DNA from: Theropithecus gelada | Taxonomy: Eukaryota; Chordata; Mammalia; Primates; Cercopithecidae | Direction: 5' to 3' | DNA length: 64,000 bases | Assembly: GCF_003255815.1 (NCBI RefSeq) | Contig: NC_037669.1 | Coordinates: 119,772,021-119,836,020, forward strand | In this document: positions 12,213-25,312 of the stretch, piece by piece | Position numbering within the stretch: position 1 is the stretch's first letter | Layout of the letters: every line of letters begins with the position of its first letter | Position numbers and translations under genes: made by a program | Notes under the pieces: generated by a model | Seen by the model: only the letters and a program-made list of their open reading frames with translations | Databases searched by the model: none | What the model was told of the DNA's origin: nothing

Positions 12213-13089
12213 GGTTTCTGGAAGTTCTACGGGACTTTTATATATGCTAAAAATGAAATATGAAGTGAAATAGATTAAGGAATTCCATGAAAAATAAAGA
12301 TAATATAGTTTCTTCTGCCAAATGTCTTAAATTTCTTCCAGGCATCCACCTGTGTTAAGACTTCCACGAAAAATTTAAGGTCACCTTTGAAATATGTAAT
12401 GCTGTTTGAACTGGAGTTTAAAAGAGTCGTGATAAAATCAAGTATTCTTTAAGTTTGCCTTTAGTAAAGTCCAGGATTTTTCAGCACCAGCCAGCTTGGC
12501 CTATCTTCCTCTTGGCTGTTTTTAATTTGTATGTAATTCCTTCATGCCTAACGCTCAAAAAGATATATATTTTTTTAACAGGAATTTCTATTTTAATGTA
12601 CAGATATCCTCTTTTAAACCCCCTAGCTTTGACCTTGGAAGGTACTTTGGCCTTTAAAGGGGAGAAGAGAGAGAAAATGTAACCAGAGAGTGAACATGTA
12701 GCTATTTTGTGACAGTTGATTCACTTACGCATTCTTCAGGCGCTTCAGTTCGGGGGTTGTGTGGTGTGTCTTTTTTATTTTTTATTTTTTTGGCTCTTTT
12801 AAAGGGGGTTTGTGTTTTATACTTGATATTTTTTTAAAGGGGCTTTGTTTTAATATTATTATTTAATATATTTAATGATATTTAACATTAATATATATCC
12901 GGTAGATTCTCTTCTGGTCGAAGCTTAATGTTCAGCTAAACTGAGCTTTGAGGATTTCCTCTGAGCTGTCATTAGTAACATTCCAGCACTTAAATTTCAA
13001 ACCAAAGAGGAGTTGACAGGTCCTTGCACAAAAGAGATATTGCACTAATGTTTGTTGAATTAACAGTTTAATTTAGAAGGCACTCTAGA

Positions 13090-13285
13090 TGTTTTCCCAA
13101 CCAGGATTTATGGGACACCTTCCCCAAGCCAGGCACAGAGCTAGCCTAGGGGATATGATGCGGAGCATGACAGACATAGCTCCTGTCTCCAGGGAGCTCA
13201 CCTTCATGAATAGGAGACACACTTAGATAAGCACTAACTATGAGGTGTGAGCAGTGCTATGGCAAAGTGGTGCCCTGCACTCTGG
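13090..13285. repeat. L2-type LINE fragment (probable)
   Basis: Shows the ancient-LINE 3' pattern aagccaggcacagagctagc, then ggatatgatgcggagcatga, then cctgtctccagggagctcac. Family assignment is by eye. Confidence 0.45.
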
Positions 13286-13471
13286 ATTTTAATGATTTGT
13301 CTTTAAGAGCCACAGTTTCGCTGAAAGACTGCCTGTCTTCCCTGCGTGAACAGTATCACCACATGCCCAGTTGAGCCAGTTGAGATACCTAACTCAAAAA
13401 GTTACATCCTGGTGTCAAGAGATAATATGACAGCATAGATGGTAAGAGTCAGCACAGCAGAAAGTAGAATA

Positions 13472-13670
13472 TCATAGAGGTTAGGTTTATGGGCTATGGG
13501 TGTAGAATGCCTGGGTTCCAGTCCATGCTCCAGCAGGTGTTATCTGTGCAATCTAGGGTATTGCTTAACCTCTCTACACCTTACATTGCTCGGTGTAAAA
13601 TGAGGGAAATGATTGTGTCCACCTCAGGATGGACTCAGTGAGTTCGTAACAAGTAAGATATTTAGAGCAG
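13472..13670 (+). repeat. MIR
   Basis: MIR core seen in order: gcctgggttccagtcc, tgtgcaatctagggtattgc, ttaacctctctacacc, then gtaaaatgagggaaatgat. Confidence 0.75.
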
Positions 13671-14064
13671 TTTTTGTTTTACAGAGCAACACTCTCTAAC
13701 GTAAAAGTTAGGGGTTTTAAAGGAGGAAGTTCATAATATTAGCAGAGAAGTGCTTATAAAATATATTGCATTGCTGGTCAGTAAATATTCACTAAATATA
13801 CAGTAGTTATTGTTATTTCTTCACTTATTCCACTGACTTAGCATTCCCAAGTAAATCATTTAACTTTGTGCCAGCCCTACATATCGTTCCAATGGAAAAT
13901 TTTGAAGAGATGCTAAAAACACATGCTATATATAGTTGTGATAGACTCTCTATAGTCCAATTTTTGTGCCCTTGAACTTTTTTTTTTTCCTTCAGCTGAC
14001 TGAGGTACTGGCTGATCTGCCTTTTCTTCTAATCGTGCTGTTTTCATGTTGTTTTGATGCTTAG

Positions 14065-14304
14065 ATCCCACATCTGGTAGCTGTAAAATCCCAGGGACCT
14101 GCCTTGACTGCCTCCCAGTCAGTGCACGAGCAGCCCACAAAGGGCCTCTCTGGGTTTCAGGAGGCTCTGAACGTGACCTCTCACCGCGTGGAGATGCCAC
14201 GCCAGAACTCAGATCCCACCTCTGAAAACCCTCCTCTCCCCACTCGCATTGAAAAGTTTGACCGAAGCTCTTGGTTACGACAGGAAGAAGACATTCCACC
14301 AAAG
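14065..14304 (+). CDS. TNIK: TNIK exon 18, Pro/Ser-rich intermediate region
   Basis: 80 codons, phase 0 at both ends, from IPHLVAVKSQGP to QEEDIPPK. Disordered region with HRVEMPRQNSDPTSENPPLP and then IEKFDRSSWLRQEEDIPPK. The PPLPTR hexapeptide fits a class II SH3 ligand (PxxPxR), fitting the known NCK-binding role of this region. Basophilic Ser sites (RQNSDP) are candidate phosphorylation or 14-3-3 sites. The acceptor is ttgatgcttag, with a relatively poor pyrimidine tract, and the donor is gtagta. Confidence 0.96.
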
Positions 14305-16521
14305 GTAGTATTTACTGGGGTGTTTTGTTTAATCATGAGCATCACTGATGGTTATTATTACGACTATTCCAGACCTTTCGTAGTAGTGGAGAATGTGATC
14401 ATGCCAAAGCACTTTCCCTTCTCATGTTTGTTTTGGTCCCTCTTCATTCCCTGGCTACGACTTGGATTGTCATTTACCATGTCTGACCTTTATTTCCCCC
14501 ACAAGAAAACTGAAGTGAGGTAGATTGAAGCACAGATCCTACATCCAAAGTTAGAACTCTCAACCCCAAGTATTCCAAACTGTTATTTTGCTGTCCATAT
14601 TAACAAATGAAGTAATGGATAGTTCATTGATGACTGAATCTACATCAAGACAATTGAAAACTTCCAGATAAAAAGTAGAAAATTCATGTATTCCTATTTT
14701 TAACAACACAAAAGTGAAGCCAGATTTCAGGGGTTCAGAAGATAGTGTTGTTCTTAGGATATTTTAGTTGGCCCCATTTTAAGGAAAGCTCTTTCTAGGC
14801 CAAGTCGTAATTTATTTCCATCTTTAATTAACTACTGAGGAAAAACTTTAGGGTAAAATGACCAGCCATTCCACTGGACAGAACAACCCCAAGTCTGGGT
14901 TCTTTGTTTTCCTCTACCAAGTCATCACTCATTCCAAGAAATGTTCTAGAATGTGGCTGTCTGCATCTAGCTACAAACAACCTGGAAGTATTTCAAAATA
15001 CTAGAGACATTTTTTGCATCAGATTTTTCCTGATTCAGGAATCCCCCTTTTCCTGAGCTTAGCATAGAGGCTGTGACAAGTGGAATGTTCCACAATTTGC
15101 AGAAAATGCCACTGTTAATTCCAGAAGAAAAAGAAACTTCTACTGAATGATTTACAAATACATTTTTTCATCTTCCTCTTAAAAGGATATTATAACAAGA
15201 GTCCCATTATTTTGAAGATAAAAATAGCTGATAATTTTTTGAGATTCTTTGTGGTAGCAGAAATGTCATCAGAAAAAAAAAAGGTAAATAGGGAGCAAAA
15301 GTCAGTATAAAAAAATAAGGTGGGCAAAGGAGCAGACACAATAGATGGAAAAGTGGAAAACTGAATTTATTGGTTCCACTCTCTAAAAATATGCAGGCAC
15401 ACATGCATGAAGCTGAAAGAAAATTTTAGATGAATTCAAAACTTAGGTTTAAGAATATGTTAGGCTCTTTTGTCTCTACAACTATTTATATTTACGGTAA
15501 GGAAAAGAAAAAATAGTAATAGTAATAGTAATATTTAATTTGAACAAGTGGTAGCATTGATTTGGTCATTCTGCTTTACTGCACTGACTCATCTTGATGT
15601 TAAAATGAATAAAAATTAAATTTTCAAAACAAAGGATGACACTTTACACTGAAAGTAATTTTCTATACTAGGATTCATATGATTCTTTTAAATAATGAAC
15701 TCCTTTAGTAGACTTAAAATATTTAATTTCATTTTTTAAATGTCTGTTTTATAAATTGGGACATACTTCAATTCTACCTTAGGTTGCTTCCAGATAAGAT
15801 AATACATTTTCCTCCAGTCTTACTGGTATTTACACAGCCTTTTTGAAGATCCTTCCAGTATTTTCAGTATTAATTCTGCTTTGTATTATGTTCTATTATG
15901 TTCACTCATTGACCAAAACACAGTGCTTTTGGTTTTTGGTTTTAGTACGTAATTGCAAATCAAGTAGAAAGTAGAAACATTCAGGATCTATTGTGGTAGG
16001 TTCTCTGAGCTCACTAACATATGACTTACATCCTAAGCTCTATCCTGATATTCTAGTTTCTCACCAGATTTCATGATTTCCTTATCTGTTTATTGTGATG
16101 TAAGCTAAAAATGGAACTTGCTTCATCTGGGTGGCTCTTAGCTGATGCAACTTCCAATGAGTTAATGATACCCTAAAGAGATTCCTGGTATTTACCACTT
16201 TTGCCCAACCAAGAGAGGTCAGTTATTTTTAGCTCAGTGTATCAAAATTAGTAGCTTTACCTATCTTTAAATTTGTTTTTAAGATTGAAGATGACCCTCT
16301 TTAATGGTTCCCGAATTTGCTCATTGTTTTTTGCCAGTAGACCTTTGTTTGATTTTGTTTAGGGAGTTTAATATTTCTTTGAGGAATGAATGAAAGATAG
16401 TTCTTTACTGTTTCAGATAGTTTCTGTGGCTTGTGGCAAATCATTGGAAAGAAGGATTTTCTGACAATAGGCTATGGAAGCTACTTTATGGAAACTATTT
16501 CTGAATTCTGGTTTCTTCCAG
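14305..16521 (+). other. TNIK: Intron 18
   Basis: 2,217 bp, donor gtagta, acceptor ggtttcttccag. AT-rich with no transposon I recognise; a short TAG/TAA trinucleotide stretch sits near 15512-15535. Confidence 0.85.
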
Positions 16522-16628
16522 GTGCCTCAAAGAACAACTTCTATATCCCCAGCATTAGCCAGAAAGAATTCTCCTGGGAATGGTAGTGCTCTGGGACCCA
16601 GACTAGGATCTCAACCCATCAGAGCAAG
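16522..16628 (+). CDS. TNIK: TNIK exon 19
   Basis: 107 nt: 35 codons from VPQRTTSISPAL to LGSQPIRA, plus AG of a Ser codon completed by exon 20. The QRTTSISPALARKNSPGN stretch has several S/T-P sites, and its counterpart VPVRTTSRSP is conserved in MAP4K4. The junction with exon 18 creates PPKVPQR, a second PxxPxR motif split by the intron. The acceptor tttcttccag and donor gtaagg are strong. The exon is not a multiple of three, so skipping it alone would break the frame and it should be constitutive. Confidence 0.96.
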
Positions 16629-18479
16629 GTAAGGAAGGAAGGTGGTTAAGGTAAAAGAAAAAACTCCTACCCACCATTGTCATTATTGCTGTCCTAGAAA
16701 TGTCTGTGTTCTTTTTTCACTTCAGAGGCATGTTGACTTTCCATGTGCACTATAAATGTTGATGGTCCAGAACACATGCCTTTTATTTCTTCAGTAGCTT
16801 TTCAGAGAAATCAGTATTCAGTGGGGGGCTCATGAATTAATGGGGCAACCCAGAAACCAATCAGATGTACCTTCGCTGACAGGTTTTAAAATCTGAGAGT
16901 AAAATTGCAAATATCAATCTAGTTGCAGTGCCCTAAACCATTACTTCAGAGACCACTTTATAGAGTCAACAGAACAAAATGACCTGTTATGGCCTCTTTC
17001 AAGGTGATTTTTAGCATCAGTTCAAGAAACATGCCCTGGAAACCACTGAGACATTACAAAGCAATTACCACGGAAATAGTGACCATCTTCAGAGCTTCTC
17101 TAGCTTGGCAGTTATAGAAGAACTAGCTCTTATGAGGAAGTTGCCTCTTTGGCATTACGAATGTCACTGAGATACAGTTATGCTTCCACTCTTGCTGTGT
17201 TCTCCTTCGAGAATTTCCTATCAATAATGCACATTCCTATAGTCAGGAAGTTGCATCCACTTCCACTGGTTGGTGTAGAGGTCTCAAGAAGCTGGAAAGT
17301 AAATAGTATCTTTACAGTGTCTGAACAGATTTTTTGTGGTAACAGATGCTGTTTGCTGTTATAGTTCATCAAGCTTCCCTCAGATTTTTCATGATGAATA
17401 CATCACTTTTTAGGATCAACTGAAATAGCAAATGGCCTCTGCTGAGGCTATAAAAAGGATGTGATTGGGCAGGCTGTTTTCTTCTTCATTGTGTTCATAA
17501 TAAAAGGACCCTCCTTTGCTAGTAAGAGAGAATGACTGGAAATGAAGCTTATGATTACATGCACATACTTTAAAATATGGAATGCTTTTAAAGCTTTAAT
17601 TTTCCTCTTCAAGTGAAAAGCCTTAGGGAAGGTGTCAGCCCAGCAATAACATGAAACTATACTAAGAACACGAATCCCTTTAGGACAAAGATGCTAGCCC
17701 ATTCTGTGTGGAATTACCAATTGCAAGAGGCTCTGAATGAGCCATTTTTTTCCAGTGACTTGTCAGATTCACACTGAGCTCGCGTTGCTAAGCAGCTAAG
17801 CAGCACTGAGGAAGACTAGAGCCACTGTGACCAGGCAGCCAAAGGCACGTTAGTGCTGGATTGCCAGCCTGAACTTTATCAGTGCCCCTCTTCAAGCAGT
17901 GATAAATCCCCAATTATCAGTGCTGCTGCTTCCTTTGAACCCTGCCCCTGGGGCTCTGTTCATTGGATCAGTTGCTTAGAATTTTAGTTTCTTTAGATCA
18001 AGTATTATTTCAACTTTAAGTATTTTTCCTTCTGTCAACCAAAAAGAGAGAAAATTACCATTGTATAGTCAAATAAAAAGCCGTTTTCATTCCCTCTGAA
18101 GTGCTATTTTAATGACATTAAGGCCTAAGGTAATTGGTATTTGATGGTCAGTGGCTTACAAAATAATGAGCCTTTCCTCTTGGAGCCACTTGCATATTAT
18201 ACTTCATCCAAAGAATGCTGACTTTGTGAGAGACAGCTAACATTTTTCTACTTAGAGAGGAAGGGATGAAGTGAGCTAAGAGGTCATAGTTACTCACCTA
18301 CAATGAAAGTCAGAGATTGGGGGTCGGGGGTGAAGAAACCTCTTCTTTGCATGTAGGACAGTCCTATAGAACACCCCTTTTTATGCTATCATGTATCTCC
18401 ATGTGACCAACATTTAAGATGTAAATCAGATTTGCGGCTCTAGATTGGATTGCATGTTTAAAAGCTTCACGATTTGGTT

Positions 18480-18960
18480 TATTTACTGTGAGAGCCATAT
18501 CTTTAGTTCACCTTTGCTGCACAATATAATCACAAGTTGAGTGACCTGAAAAAATAACAGTTTAATATTTCTCACGATGCTGTGGGTTGCCTAAGGAGTG
18601 ATGCTGCTCTCACCTGGGCTCACTCTTGCAGTTGCACTGAGCGGATGGGTCCGCTGCACCTCTTGCTCCACGTGGTCTTTCATTCTGGGCTTCTTTACCC
18701 TTTCGTGACCTCAGAAGAGCATTTCAAGAGAGAAAGTTCCAATGCACAAATACTTTTGAAGCCTTTGCTTGCATCATCATTGCTGATAACCCGTTAGCCA
18801 TCACAAGTCACTTGGCTAAGCCCTGAGTCAGTATGGAAAGGAACTCCACCGGGGCAGGGACACTGGGAGATGTGATTTGCCAGGGGCCATTACTGTGACA
18901 CAGACCTCTCCTACTGTCTGCTGGTCCTAATGAAGTCCTTATAGTTCTTTTCGTGCCATT
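18480..18960. repeat. Old interspersed repeat, family not assigned
   Basis: Segments such as gagtgacctgaaaaaataac, tttctcacgatgctgtggg and cactcttgcagttgcactg resemble a widely dispersed ancient mammalian repeat. I cannot name the family with confidence. Confidence 0.3.
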
Positions 18961-19502
18961 TGTCAGATGACCACCCATCCATATAGTCTCTTTAACAGGT
19001 GTTGCTTTTAAATAACCTGTCCTTTACAGTGCTTCTACACTTTCCTGTACTTGGTCAATATTCTGTTTTTCCTCCTAGTCTTTTCTTTGAAGTGATTCCC
19101 AAGGGTGACTAGAAAATTAGCAAAGTTAAAATGGATTCCAGTAAAAATTACACAGCTAATAAAGGACAGATTCAGGATGTCTTGTTCCTATCATTTTTTA
19201 ATTCATTTGCTAAATTCAGCAAATACATACTGAAGCTGCATGTGGCCCTGGGACCCAGTGACTCAAACCAAAACTGCCTGACTCTAGGGCCAAGGGGTCA
19301 TAATATACCTGCTGCTCTTTGGGACTGCGGGTACCAGTAGGGGCAAAATTGTATTTCTTGCGTCACTTTCTTATTTTGCTTTGAAGTAAATATGTGAATT
19401 CACTAAAAGAGGCAGACCTGTCTCTTCTGTGGCAAACTTAGGGACCATACGTTTAAGGTAACATGTCTCAACCCAAAAGGAACCTGGACCCCCAAGTCAC
19501 CA

Positions 19503-19548
19503 CTTAGAGAACCATCAAAGGAGATCTTAGAGAACCATTAAAGGAGAC
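19503..19548 (+). repeat. 23-bp tandem duplication
   Basis: Two adjacent 23-bp units, each beginning cttagagaacca, differing at two positions. Confidence 0.85.
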
Positions 19549-19975
19549 CAGTTCTACCTGTGTATATTATGATGTGACTGAGAAATAAACCACTGTTGTG
19601 CTAAATCAATTTTTAAAACAAAGAAAAACAAGGCAGAGCCTAATGGTTAAGAAGCTCAGTTTTTGCTTCCTGCACTTAGTAGTAATGAACTCAAGTTACT
19701 AGGTGCAAGATGTTTTATAGTAACTGCAGAATGTGTGATGTTTTTTGATAATTTGGGACACAATATGTTTAAATCAGTAAACTACTTAGTACCCTGAAGA
19801 GAAGACTCTTGAATTAAAATCATCAGTATGCAAGGGTGTACCTGTAACTTGAGGACAAAAATAAAGCTTTTACTATTTTGAATATCATTCCTTCTCCCCA
19901 AAATAACTCCCTATTATGTCACTCTTCCACCGTTGGTAGGCACCATACCAAATCCAAAGAGCCCTATGGAGAATT

Positions 19976-20289
19976 TTTATTTTATTTTATTTTATTTTAT
20001 TTTTTTGATACGGAGTCTCACTCTGTTACCCAGGCTGGAGTGCAGTGGCGTGATCTCGGCTCACTGCAACCTCCACTTCCCAGGTTCAGGCGATTCTTCT
20101 GCCTCAGCCTCCCAAGTAGCTGGGACTACAGGCACCTGCCACCACGCCCAGCTAATTTTTTGTATTTTTAGTAGAGATGGGGTTTCACCATGTTAGCCAG
20201 GATGATCTCGATCTCCTGACTCTGTGATCTGCTGGCCTTCGGCCTCCCAAAGTGCTGGGATTACAGGTGTGAGCCACCGCACCCCGCCA
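19976..20289 (-). mobile_element. AluY/Sx-type, antisense
   Basis: Full-length reverse Alu. The tail reads as repeated ttttattttatttta on the + strand, and the head is gtgagccaccgcaccccgcc. Low divergence and the catcctggctaacatgg-type middle (reverse strand) suggest a young S/Y copy. Confidence 0.92.
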
Positions 20290-20494
20290 GAGAACATATT
20301 TTTAACTATATACATTATTGAGCAGGTACAGCTGTGCGGGCATCAGTTGGTCAAAAAAGTGTTAGTGGGCAATGCCTGCAGTTCCCTGCCTTCTGCCTGA
20401 TTCAGGGCAATTTATTATTTTATTTCTGTATTTAATGAACACACATACACATACATCTCATATATACGTATTTACTAATTTAAACAGTATAACA

Positions 20495-20650
20495 ACTCTG
20501 TGAGGTGTTGACTATAATCACCATCATTTTACAGAAGGAGAAATTGAAATTAACATGTGTCCAAAGTGACAAAAGTAGTAAGTGGTAGAGCCAAGATTTG
20601 AGCTCTGATAGCCTTGCACCAAAGTCTACATTCTTGAGCACCATTCTGTG
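20495..20650 (-). repeat. MIR fragment
   Basis: Reverse-complement MIR signature: ttttacagaaggagaaattg, ccaaagtgacaaaagtagt, then agagccaagatttgagctct. Confidence 0.65.
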
Positions 20651-22119
20651 CTAATTTGTTTGGCACAGCTTGGGTGCAGCTTGCTTTGCTGTCTCATTTT
20701 CCCAAGGCAAAAGAGCCCCTGATTTGTTGACTGACACAGCACCATTTTGTCCCCACCTTTCTCACCATGTGCTTTAGTGAGTCTGTTAACACCTCCTCTT
20801 GATCTTATTGGTATTTTACCCTTATGTTGCGATATTTACTACCTTTTCAAAGTTGTTGTCCCATGAGACCCATTTATATTGCAAACACTTCCCTTCTGGA
20901 GCTAGAACTAGTGTCATCACATGCTTTTGATAGTTCCCTTCCTAGATGGCTAAAGTCTGGGAGATAACACAGTCACCCTGACCCCATGCAACTGTTCCTT
21001 GTCCTTCCTTCTCATGCATATGTAGCTGAGAATTGCTCAGACTGCAATATCAATAGGCAATTCTCACCTGCTATGTAAACTCACAAATGCCTTATGCTGT
21101 GAAGGTGATCAGTGAAGTTCAAATCAAAATTTGATTTGACCGTTTTAAAATACTATTTTTAAAAATCAGCCACTTTCATACTTAACATTGTATATGTATT
21201 CTTTTTAAAGCAAATTAAAATTTCATCAATTACATTCTGAATATGAAAAGATTCAAATTAAGACAAAAATACCCAGTCCAACCCAATGACTAAATGATTA
21301 ATTTCAAAAACTAATTCTGTGTCCCATCCCAAACTTATTTTCTTATGGCTCATTTTTTCTCATTGGCTGTGTCATCAAAGAACAAAATAAAGTGAAATTT
21401 GGCAGTCAGCCAGTTAATTAAAGACTTGGCCCAAGTATTTGGGCCACAAAATTACTTTGTAATCCCAATTTTCTGTTTTGACTTTTTATGATTCAACTGA
21501 ATGGAATAATTGCCACATTTTCACTTTACTGTGAGTTTTATAGACCTAGCAGCATTATCTGCAGGATGGTAAATGCCTGAACTAAAAGTTAGCATTTAAA
21601 GAAATCCATTTGGATGTTTTCAGGCTTTTACACATTCGGATCTGAATAGGCTCGGTTCAGATGTGAACAAGGGATATCTCTTATTTCATGGGATTCTTCT
21701 GAAATTGATCCTCTTAAGAGCATTTGTCTCAGACCTCACAGCCCCAAGGCCAGATCATTTAATACATAATAAAGGAGAGAAAAATGTGAACAGCATGACA
21801 TTTTCTCAAACTACTCATGTTTTACCAAAGGAAAAGGTAGAAAAGGCATTGTAAAGTTTTCCTTATTTCTATGTGTGGTAACATAGAGACTAAATACTTC
21901 TTTCAGTCTCCAGCAGCAAAAATAGCAACCGATTAAGATCAGCACCCACACTGGTTAGCTCTGGTGAGGAGAACTTGTACTAATGAGACCCTGGTCAGGG
22001 ATTTAATGCCCATGGGATCCAATTAGCTTCACACAGGAAGAGACTCTGAGCCCAGTGGGGATGTAGGCTTATCCCAGCTGCTTCTGCTAATGCCCATGCT
22101 CCTTTTCACACGGGACATC

Positions 22120-22620
22120 CCTGCCCAGGCCTCATCATCTGACTTGGCAGCAGCCTCCTAAACTGGTCTGCCTGCCTCTCTCCTGGTCAGTCGTTCATGT
22201 GTACCATGGGAGATACACATTCTCCTCTAGGCTTTAAAGGCTATTGTTATACAACTCGTCCTTTTCCTCTGATCACTCCACTCTCCCAGTGTTTCCTAAC
22301 ACAGATTTGGCACTTGATTTGACCAGTGTCCTCTCTGCACCCACATGAATCAGGAAAAACAACCCAGCCTTGTGTCTGCTCTGACTGTTCCCCAGCCTTC
22401 CTGCTGCAACCCCGGTCAAGTTCTTTCTCCTTCATAATACTGCCGTCGACCAATTCCAGTCTGCACTAATTGTTCCCCAAACGCCAACAATACTTAGTCT
22501 CTTTCACACACAACATACAGTTTTGCCATGCTCCCTATTGTCTCCTCTGCATGAATCTCATCTCCATGATTATGTTGTAACTTGACTATATGCCCTGTAG
22601 CCCATGCTTCTCCTCCATCC
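22120..22620. repeat. L2-type LINE fragment (probable)
   Basis: Pyrimidine-rich strand with cagcagcctcctaaactggt and ctgcctgcctctctcctgg, the usual mark of an L2 3' region, and a similar style further on. Boundaries are approximate. Confidence 0.45.
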
Positions 22621-23984
22621 CTCATCCCGGTCCAGTAAGTTTCACAAAAGTGGTGCTTAACACAAAGGTTTTGGCTAAATAATCAAAGGAGTGCTACATT
22701 AGAACAAGTAGCTCTATTCTGCTACCACACCACAACCACCAGGGAAGAAAACTCAGAGCATTTATCACCAGCTACCCTCCTCTCAAGAGATTTTTTTTAT
22801 CTTTTTGTAATACAAAGAACATTGCCGTTCCACAAAATGAGAGCAACTCCAAGAAACCTTAACATGCTCATCATTCTTAAATCTGTAATATAGTTGGTGA
22901 GCAGTACATTTTTTAGAGCAAATATTTTTGGATTTAATTATGCATAATAATTTTTGACCACTATTGTTTAATAAAAGAGGGTAGCGTGGAAGAATTTGCT
23001 ATTTGGGAATTAAAAGAGATGAGATTGTTTCTTTATTTTAAAAAATGAAAAATTTGAAATGTAGATTATTTCAGAAGTATTACACATTTATCATTTTAGA
23101 CATTTTCTAAATGAAGGGTATTTCCAGTATGGAGCTGAATCTATTTTAGTCAATTAGATATAAACAATTGTCATAAAAATAGTTACTTCACAAAGGAGTG
23201 CCATTAAAATATCAAGAATTTTGGAAGTTTTTCTTAAGTTTACAAGTGATCACTCTGCAACTGATTTTACAGTTAAGTTGACTTAGCAACCCCTTTACCA
23301 CAAGAGTTTCAAAGATAATATTGTTAGGGTCTACATTTATATGATCAAATTAATGAATCATGAGAACATATTTATTTTTACATGTTTTCTGCTGCGTTTT
23401 CCCACAGTCACTATCTATTTCTACTCAATCAAATGTTTTTGACAGATACATTACCACAAAGCAAGATTCTTGAGTTTTTAGAAAGAAATTAATTTGGTTT
23501 AATTGCTGCTTATAAAGTTGCCATTGTGACTGGGTTATTGGTAGACTAAACTAACAGTGTCTCAAAGGAAGGGGTCATATCCAAATGTATGGGAGAAATG
23601 TCTAACATCCAACACAGTACAGAGTACCTGATACATACTTGGTACTCTTAAACTGGGCAAAGTGAAAGCATAAAATTACATTTTAATGTAATATCTCACA
23701 GCATTAAAACCATAGCTGTATGGTAACTGTTAACAAATTCTGTTTGGGGAACTGAAGATGTTAGAAACAGAGAGGAAGCTGACATCAGATGTTTCTCTTC
23801 TCAGCATCTGGGTGGCAACAGATTTGAGCTCTGAGTTTCAGGTCTCCCTAAATTATCCATGCCCAGCATTGTGTAAATCTAACAGAAAAATAAAAAAGCC
23901 TATGAGTTATAAACTTTAAAGGAAAAGATTTATAGAAGCCTTGAGAATGCTGCTTTTTAAAAAAAAAAAAAAAAATCATAAAAT

Positions 23985-24240
23985 CCTCAGCAACTGCCTC
24001 CCACTACCACTGCTTAGATGTCCCCTCTTTCGGTACAGCTTTCCTCATGGCCAAAATTGGCCTAGGTGGTCCTGTCTCATGCTTCCATATGGCTCTGTGC
24101 TCACCACAGGCAAAGCATGTTGAAATGGGCTGTGTGTATCCAGCTAAGCTCACAGAGGGCATAAGCTGTGTCTTGTTCGTTATCATATCTCGAATGCCTG
24201 ACCCAGTGCCTAGTATAGAGTAACTGAGTGAATGAATACT
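23985..24240. repeat. L2-type LINE fragment (probable)
   Basis: Contains cacagagggcataagctgtg and cctgacccagtgcctagtat, then agtgaatgaata, a common ancient-LINE ending. Assignment is by eye. Confidence 0.45.
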
Positions 24241-24338
24241 GCTTTTTTGGTGGCAGTAAAGATATGAAGACAAATATAGTAATATATTTTTTAAATGGGG
24301 GTAGTAGCCTACCAACAAATTTCGTCTTGAATTAGCCT

Positions 24339-24631
24339 TTTTTTTTTTTTTTTTGAGACAGAGTCTTCCTCTGTCTCCCAGGCTGCAGTGGCACGATCTC
24401 GGCTCACTGCAAGCTCCACCTCCCAGGTTCACGCCATCCTCCTGCCTCAGCCTCCCGAGCAGCTGGGACTACAGGCGCCTGCCACCACGCCCGACTGATT
24501 TTTTTGTATTTTTAGTAGAGACGGGGTTTCACCATGTTAGCCAGGATGGTCTCGATCTCCTGATCTCGTGATCTGCCTGCCTCAGCCTCCCAAAGTGCTG
24601 GGATTACAGGCGTGAGCCACCGTGCCTGGCC
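24339..24631 (-). mobile_element. AluY, antisense
   Basis: Reverse Alu starting with a run of about 20 T and ending ccaccgtgcctggcc. The Y-type caagctccacctcccaggttc and atctcgtgatct segments are present. Flanks show a short direct repeat, aattagc. Confidence 0.92.
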
Positions 24632-25312
24632 AAATTAGCATTTTATAATAAATATCAAAAAACTGTCTTCCCTTCGGTAATAGCCTAAGTATATAAAGAC
24701 TTCCTGCAAGAAGATAATAAAAAAATACAAAGACTCCGCAAGCTACATGAACAAAGGACGTAATTAAGCAATTCACAGAAGAGAAATTACAAATGGCAAA
24801 TAAATATGAATAAAAATTCTTCTACCTCAGTAACTTTTTAAAACTGTACTTAAATAATGAGATACAATTTAGCATAAAACCTTGTATAGAGTGAAATGGA
24901 CCATCACATTTACTTCAGTGAAAACTTGTCATACCTTTATATACTCATACACACATATGCACACACACAAGCACACACCCTAAACTTAACGCCTTTTCAC
25001 CAAAGAATTCTAACCTCAGGAAATAGAAATGCGATTGGCTATATGTATGCAGGGAGATTATTGTCTCACTGTTATGTGTCACAGCAATGTATTGGAAGCA
25101 CCTTAATATTTAACAGTCGAGAAATGGTCAAGGTAACTCATCTATATAATAGACAATTAATGAAGCTATTACACAGCATAAGAATATGCTCACTCTGCAG
25201 TTAAGGGAAAAAAGCAAGATGCAAAACAATATACACTGTGCTTCCATATATAAAAAAGAAAAAAAAACTGAATATGCAGTATGCTTCTATAGATACAAAA
25301 GAAAAAAAAAAA

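Larger units (their letters stand above)
11230..14064 (+). other. TNIK: Intron 17
   Basis: 2,835 bp, donor gtacag, acceptor gatgcttag. It holds a MER5A at 11671, an AluS at 11930, a T/G-rich imperfect repeat around 12791-12857, an L2-like fragment near 13090 and a MIR near 13472. Confidence 0.85.

Noticed and set aside
14104..14523. 139-codon frame extending past exon 18
   Set aside because: TNIK sequence stops at 14304 with the gtagta donor. The extension into the intron shows no similarity.
19878..20196. Open frames with peptides like SVTQAGVQWRDLGSLQ
   Set aside because: These are translations of antisense Alu sequence, as are similar frames at 5619-5822, 11891-12172, 24353-24571, 26532-26898, 27803-28006, 29121-29315, 46341-46625, 50090-50290, 57883-58128 and 62812-63018. 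They are not genes.
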